Shown one piece after another: positions 5,170 to 6,295 of a DNA stretch of 6,295 nt; position 1 is the first letter of the stretch, and each line of letters opens with the position of its first letter. The stretch spans positions 1-6,295 of the forward strand of contig JANQJT010000065.1 in NCBI GenBank assembly GCA_028281485.1. The letters run 5' to 3'. The translations under genes and the position numbers were made by a program. Under the pieces are notes generated by a model that saw only the letters and a program-made list of their open reading frames with translations, searched no databases and was not told the DNA's origin. The stretch comes from Phycisphaeraceae bacterium. GTDB taxonomy: Bacteria > Planctomycetota > Phycisphaerae > Phycisphaerales > Zrk34.

Positions 5170-6295
5170 ATGGCCAAGACCACCTCGCGGACACGCAAGA
5201 AAACCAACACCAAAGGCGGCGCCAACAAACAGGGTGGCGGCAAGCAGGGCGGCAAGAAACAGAACAAGGCCGACCAGGCCAAGGCCGACGAGAAGTCGCA
5301 GATCCTCGCCGACCAGCGCGCCCACCACGAAGCCGCACAGGCCCTCGAGTCCACCGGCAAGGCGCCCACCAGCACCGCCGTCGCCGACTACGACGAGACC
5401 ACCCAAGAGAAGTACGAGTCGGTCAAGAAGGGTTCGCTGCGCGTCGGCGACCTGCAGAAGATGGACGTCAACGAGCTGCACGCCGTCGCCACCGAAGAGG
5501 GCATCGGCGACTACTCCGGCCTCAACAAGCACGAGCTGATCTTCCGCATCATCAAGACCCGCATCGACAAGGCCGGCCTGATGTACGGCGACGGCGTCCT
5601 CGAGATCCTGCCCGACGGCTTCGGCTTCCTGCGCAGCCCCGAATACTCCTACCTGCCCTGCCCCGACGACATCTACGTCAGCCCCAGCCAGATCCGCCGC
5701 TTCGGCCTGAAGAACGGACACATCGTCCAGGGCACGATCCGTCCGCCCAAGGAAGCCGAGCGCTACTTCGCGCTGCTCCGCGTCGACGCGATCAACGGCG
5801 AGAGCCCCGACAAGCTCAACGAGCTGACCAGCTTCGAAGACCTCGTCCCGCTCCACCCCGAAAAACGCCTCGTCCTGGAAACCACCGGCAACATCGTCGA
5901 GATGCGCGTCGTCGACCTCGTCGCCCCCATCGGCAAGGGCCAGCGCGGCCTCATCGTCGCCCCGCCCCGCACCGGTAAGACCGTCCTCCTCCAGAAGATG
6001 GCCAACGGCATCATCTCCAACCACCCCGAGGTCCGCGTCATCGTGCTGCTCATCGACGAGCGACCCGAGGAAGTGACCGACTTCCGCGCCAACACGCCCG
6101 ACGACGTCGAGGTCGTCGCTTCGACCTTCGACGAGCAGACCGACCGCCACGTGCAGGTCGCCGAGATGGTCATCGAGAAGGCCCGCCGCATGGTCGAGTT
6201 CGGCCACGACGTGGTCATCCTCCTCGACTCCATCACCCGACTGGCCCGCGCTTACAACGCCGAGGTCCCGCACTCCGGCAAGATCCTCACCGGCG
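5170..6295 (+). CDS. rho: Transcription termination factor Rho, 3' end cut by window edge
   Basis: Rho is a hexameric RNA-dependent ATPase that loads on C-rich nascent RNA and terminates transcription. The first 375 residues are visible. Residues 1-88 are an extension absent from E. coli Rho: a Lys/Gly/Gln-rich basic stretch (about 9-33), then a charged, probably disordered linker. The helical Rho_N domain follows (about 89-130), then the cold-shock-like RNA-binding domain with DGFGFLRS (149-156). The ATPase core shows Walker A APPRTGKT (264-271), the catalytic-glutamate motif LLIDERPEEVTD (293-304; Glu297), VASTFDEQ (316-323) and Walker B VVILLDSITRLARAYN (348-363). The window ends before the R loop and arginine finger. 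At positions equivalent to E. coli Lys181 and Met219 it has Arg267 and Phe305. The ATG at 5170 is supported by GGAGA upstream. It lies downstream of coaE with its own long leader. Confidence 0.98.
   Translation, partial: MAKTTSRTRKKTNTKGGANKQGGGKQGGKKQNKADQAKADEKSQILADQRAHHEAAQALESTGKAPTSTAVADYDETTQEKYESVKKGSLRVGDLQKMDVNELHAVATEEGIGDYSGLNKHELIFRIIKTRIDKAGLMYGDGVLEILPDGFGFLRSPEYSYLPCPDDIYVSPSQIRRFGLKNGHIVQGTIRPPKEAERYFALLRVDAINGESPDKLNELTSFEDLVPLHPEKRLVLETTGNIVEMRVVDLVAPIGKGQRGLIVAPPRTGKTVLLQKMANGIISNHPEVRVIVLLIDERPEEVTDFRANTPDDVEVVASTFDEQTDRHVQVAEMVIEKARRMVEFGHDVVILLDSITRLARAYNAEVPHSGKILTG

Noticed and set aside
5164..6273. Long open frame antisense to rho (369 codons)
   Set aside because: It is a mirror of the GC-rich rho coding frame, with a repetitive Val/Asp/Gly composition and no recognisable domain. 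Rho on the plus strand is unmistakable.
1..6295. CRISPR, insertion sequence, toxin-antitoxin, phage, defence or biosynthetic cluster
   Set aside because: There are no spaced direct repeats, transposase, terminal inverted repeats, small paired genes or foreign-looking islands. All seven genes are assignable chromosomal families.

Overview
This is a GC-rich stretch of bacterial chromosome carrying seven genes, two of them cut by the window ends. All are recognisable housekeeping or common metabolic families. I see no mobile element, CRISPR array, RNA gene, phage gene or defence cassette, and no gap longer than 300 bases lacks a gene. The GC-rich coding style, an Ffh with an enlarged G domain, a Rho with a long basic N-terminal extension and coaE directly upstream of rho together suggest a planctomycete-like bacterium (perhaps Phycisphaerae). 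That assignment is an inference and has not been tested.

Layout: (1) 1-612, minus strand, the N-terminal part of ffh (signal recognition particle GTPase). (2) 613-742, a divergent promoter region. (3) 743-1630 and 1648-2601, plus strand, a MEMO1-family (AmmeMemoRadiSam protein B) protein followed 17 bases later by a D-2-hydroxyacid dehydrogenase. (4) 2616-3611 and 3664-4311, minus strand: the HAD phosphatase is transcribed first and the aldo/keto reductase second, so the reductase converges on the dehydrogenase with only 14 bases between them. (5) 4312-4351, a very tight divergent promoter. (6) 4352-4978 coaE (dephospho-CoA kinase), then a 191-base leader, then rho from 5170 running off the right edge at residue 375, plus strand.

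The genes do not form one pathway. Ffh serves membrane-protein targeting, CoaE the last step of CoA synthesis, Rho transcription termination. The HAD enzyme is a phosphoglycolate-phosphatase-like housecleaning enzyme, and the dehydrogenase and aldo/keto reductase are NAD(P)-dependent oxidoreductases of unknown substrate.

The most interesting signals are regulatory. Four of the six internal gene starts have no Shine-Dalgarno sequence but carry a -10-like hexamer (TACAAT, TATGCT, TATACT, TATAGT) close upstream, which suggests leaderless or nearly leaderless mRNAs. The aldo/keto reductase and rho instead have clear ribosome binding sites. Rho has a long C-rich, G-poor leader with two mutually exclusive hairpins, and its likely promoter elements lie inside the 3' end of coaE. 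I found no convincing evidence of a previously undescribed multi-gene system.
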